A stretch of DNA of 33,072 nt from Aestuariivirgaceae bacterium. GTDB lineage: Bacteria; Pseudomonadota; Alphaproteobacteria; Rhizobiales; Aestuariivirgaceae. The stretch covers positions 1-33,072 of the forward strand of contig JANQIR010000159.1 of NCBI GenBank assembly GCA_028282065.1, written 5' to 3'. A model generated the notes under the pieces. That model did no database searches. It was not told where the DNA came from and worked only from the letters and a program-made list of their open reading frames with translations. A program made the position numbers and the translations under genes. Positions 32,686-33,072 of the stretch are shown here, piece after piece; positions within the stretch are counted from its first letter, which is position 1; each line of letters opens with the position of its first letter.

Positions 32686-33072
32686 CGCCGCGTCCTGCAT
32701 CATACGGTCCGGCCTCTGGTTCCGAGGTTGTGCGGGTTCTGCCGGGTGCATTCCGCATATCCAGCCGGGAAGACCTGGTGTTCTCCACCACGTTGGGGTC
32801 CTGCATTGCCGTGTGCATGCGTGACCCGGTGACACGTTGCGGCGGTATCAACCACTTCGTTCTTCCGCACAACACCAGTCAGCCACAAGGATATCCGGAC
32901 GCCAGGTTGCGATATGGAAGTTATTCCATCGAGCGCCTCATCAATGCGCTTTTGGCCAATGGTGCATCGCGCACCCGGCTGGAGATCAAGGTGTTTGGTG
33001 GCGCCGACCTGTTGCAATTCGGCGCCCGGATTGGCTCACAGAATGCCGACTTTGTGGAATCATACCTGAATC
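32682..33072 (+). CDS. cheD: Chemoreceptor glutamine deamidase CheD (3' end cut by window)
   Basis: 130 residues are visible from a TTG start that overlaps the cheB stop; the frame is open to the window edge. A GTG 48 bases further on is an alternative start. The catalytic Cys41 lies in STTLGSCIAVCMRDP and His58 in GGINHFVLP, followed by YGSYSIERLINALLANGASR and EIKVFGGADLL, all typical CheD. It deamidates receptor glutamines and can feed back on CheA through CheY or CheC-like partners. About 30-60 residues are missing beyond the window. Confidence 0.93.
   Translation, partial: MTPRPASYGPASGSEVVRVLPGAFRISSREDLVFSTTLGSCIAVCMRDPVTRCGGINHFVLPHNTSQPQGYPDARLRYGSYSIERLINALLANGASRTRLEIKVFGGADLLQFGARIGSQNADFVESYLN

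Noticed and set aside
31840-32835. 331-residue reverse frame over cheB and cheD
   Set aside because: Shadow of CheB/CheD, whose catalytic motifs are all present on the + strand.

Overview
The window looks like an alphaproteobacterial chromosome segment, most likely Hyphomicrobiales (Rhizobiales). The pointers are the gene order of the type III secretion (T3SS) cluster, which follows the rhizobial plan (split secretin, then sctI-J-K-L-N-O-Q-R-S-T-U), a Rhizobiales-style palindromic repeat near the left edge, moderately high GC, and a chemotaxis operon of alphaproteobacterial type. I cannot name a genus.

Left edge (1-226): the last codons of an IS5-family transposase and a palindromic REP-like element. 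Region A (about 520-16929, + strand) is a non-flagellar T3SS. A LuxR/NarL-type regulator with an atypical receiver overlaps the gene for a secretin N-terminal half (RhcC1/NolW type), and a terminator closes that unit. A GNAT acetyltransferase follows. Next come two very small related proteins (84 and 52 aa, both beginning MAQP and ending LRQIPR) at the place where rhizobial clusters carry nopC-nopA; they are the best needle/filament candidates and end at a strong terminator. Then sctD, an unknown 130-aa gene, a TPR chaperone-like gene and sctV. After a 258-bp promoter-like gap comes the long sctI-sctU operon. No C-terminal secretin half, SctP ruler, translocon protein or recognisable effector lies inside the window.

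Region B (16953-22577, mostly - strand) is mixed chromosomal and accessory DNA: msrA, tRNA-Ser(GGA), IS-like terminal direct repeats just downstream of the tRNA, an orphan 301-aa protein with a weak nuclease-like pattern, a two-domain SnoaL/NTF2-like protein, a small secreted protein, and an MDR-SDR oxidoreductase pair.

Region C (23100-33072, + strand) is a compact chemotaxis-like operon: soluble histidine kinase, STAS protein, CheY, CheA, CheW, a PstS-like periplasmic binding protein with a His-rich N-terminus, a PAS-containing chemoreceptor, CheR, CheB and CheD (cut by the window edge).

Most unusual points: SctU lacks the NPTH autocleavage motif (AGGP instead); the T3SS regulator has Glu where the phosphoacceptor Asp should be; the needle-like pair is exceptionally small; GTACGTA sites were found only upstream of three T3SS units; and at least ten genes have a run of five or six G in place of a normal GGAGG ribosome binding site.
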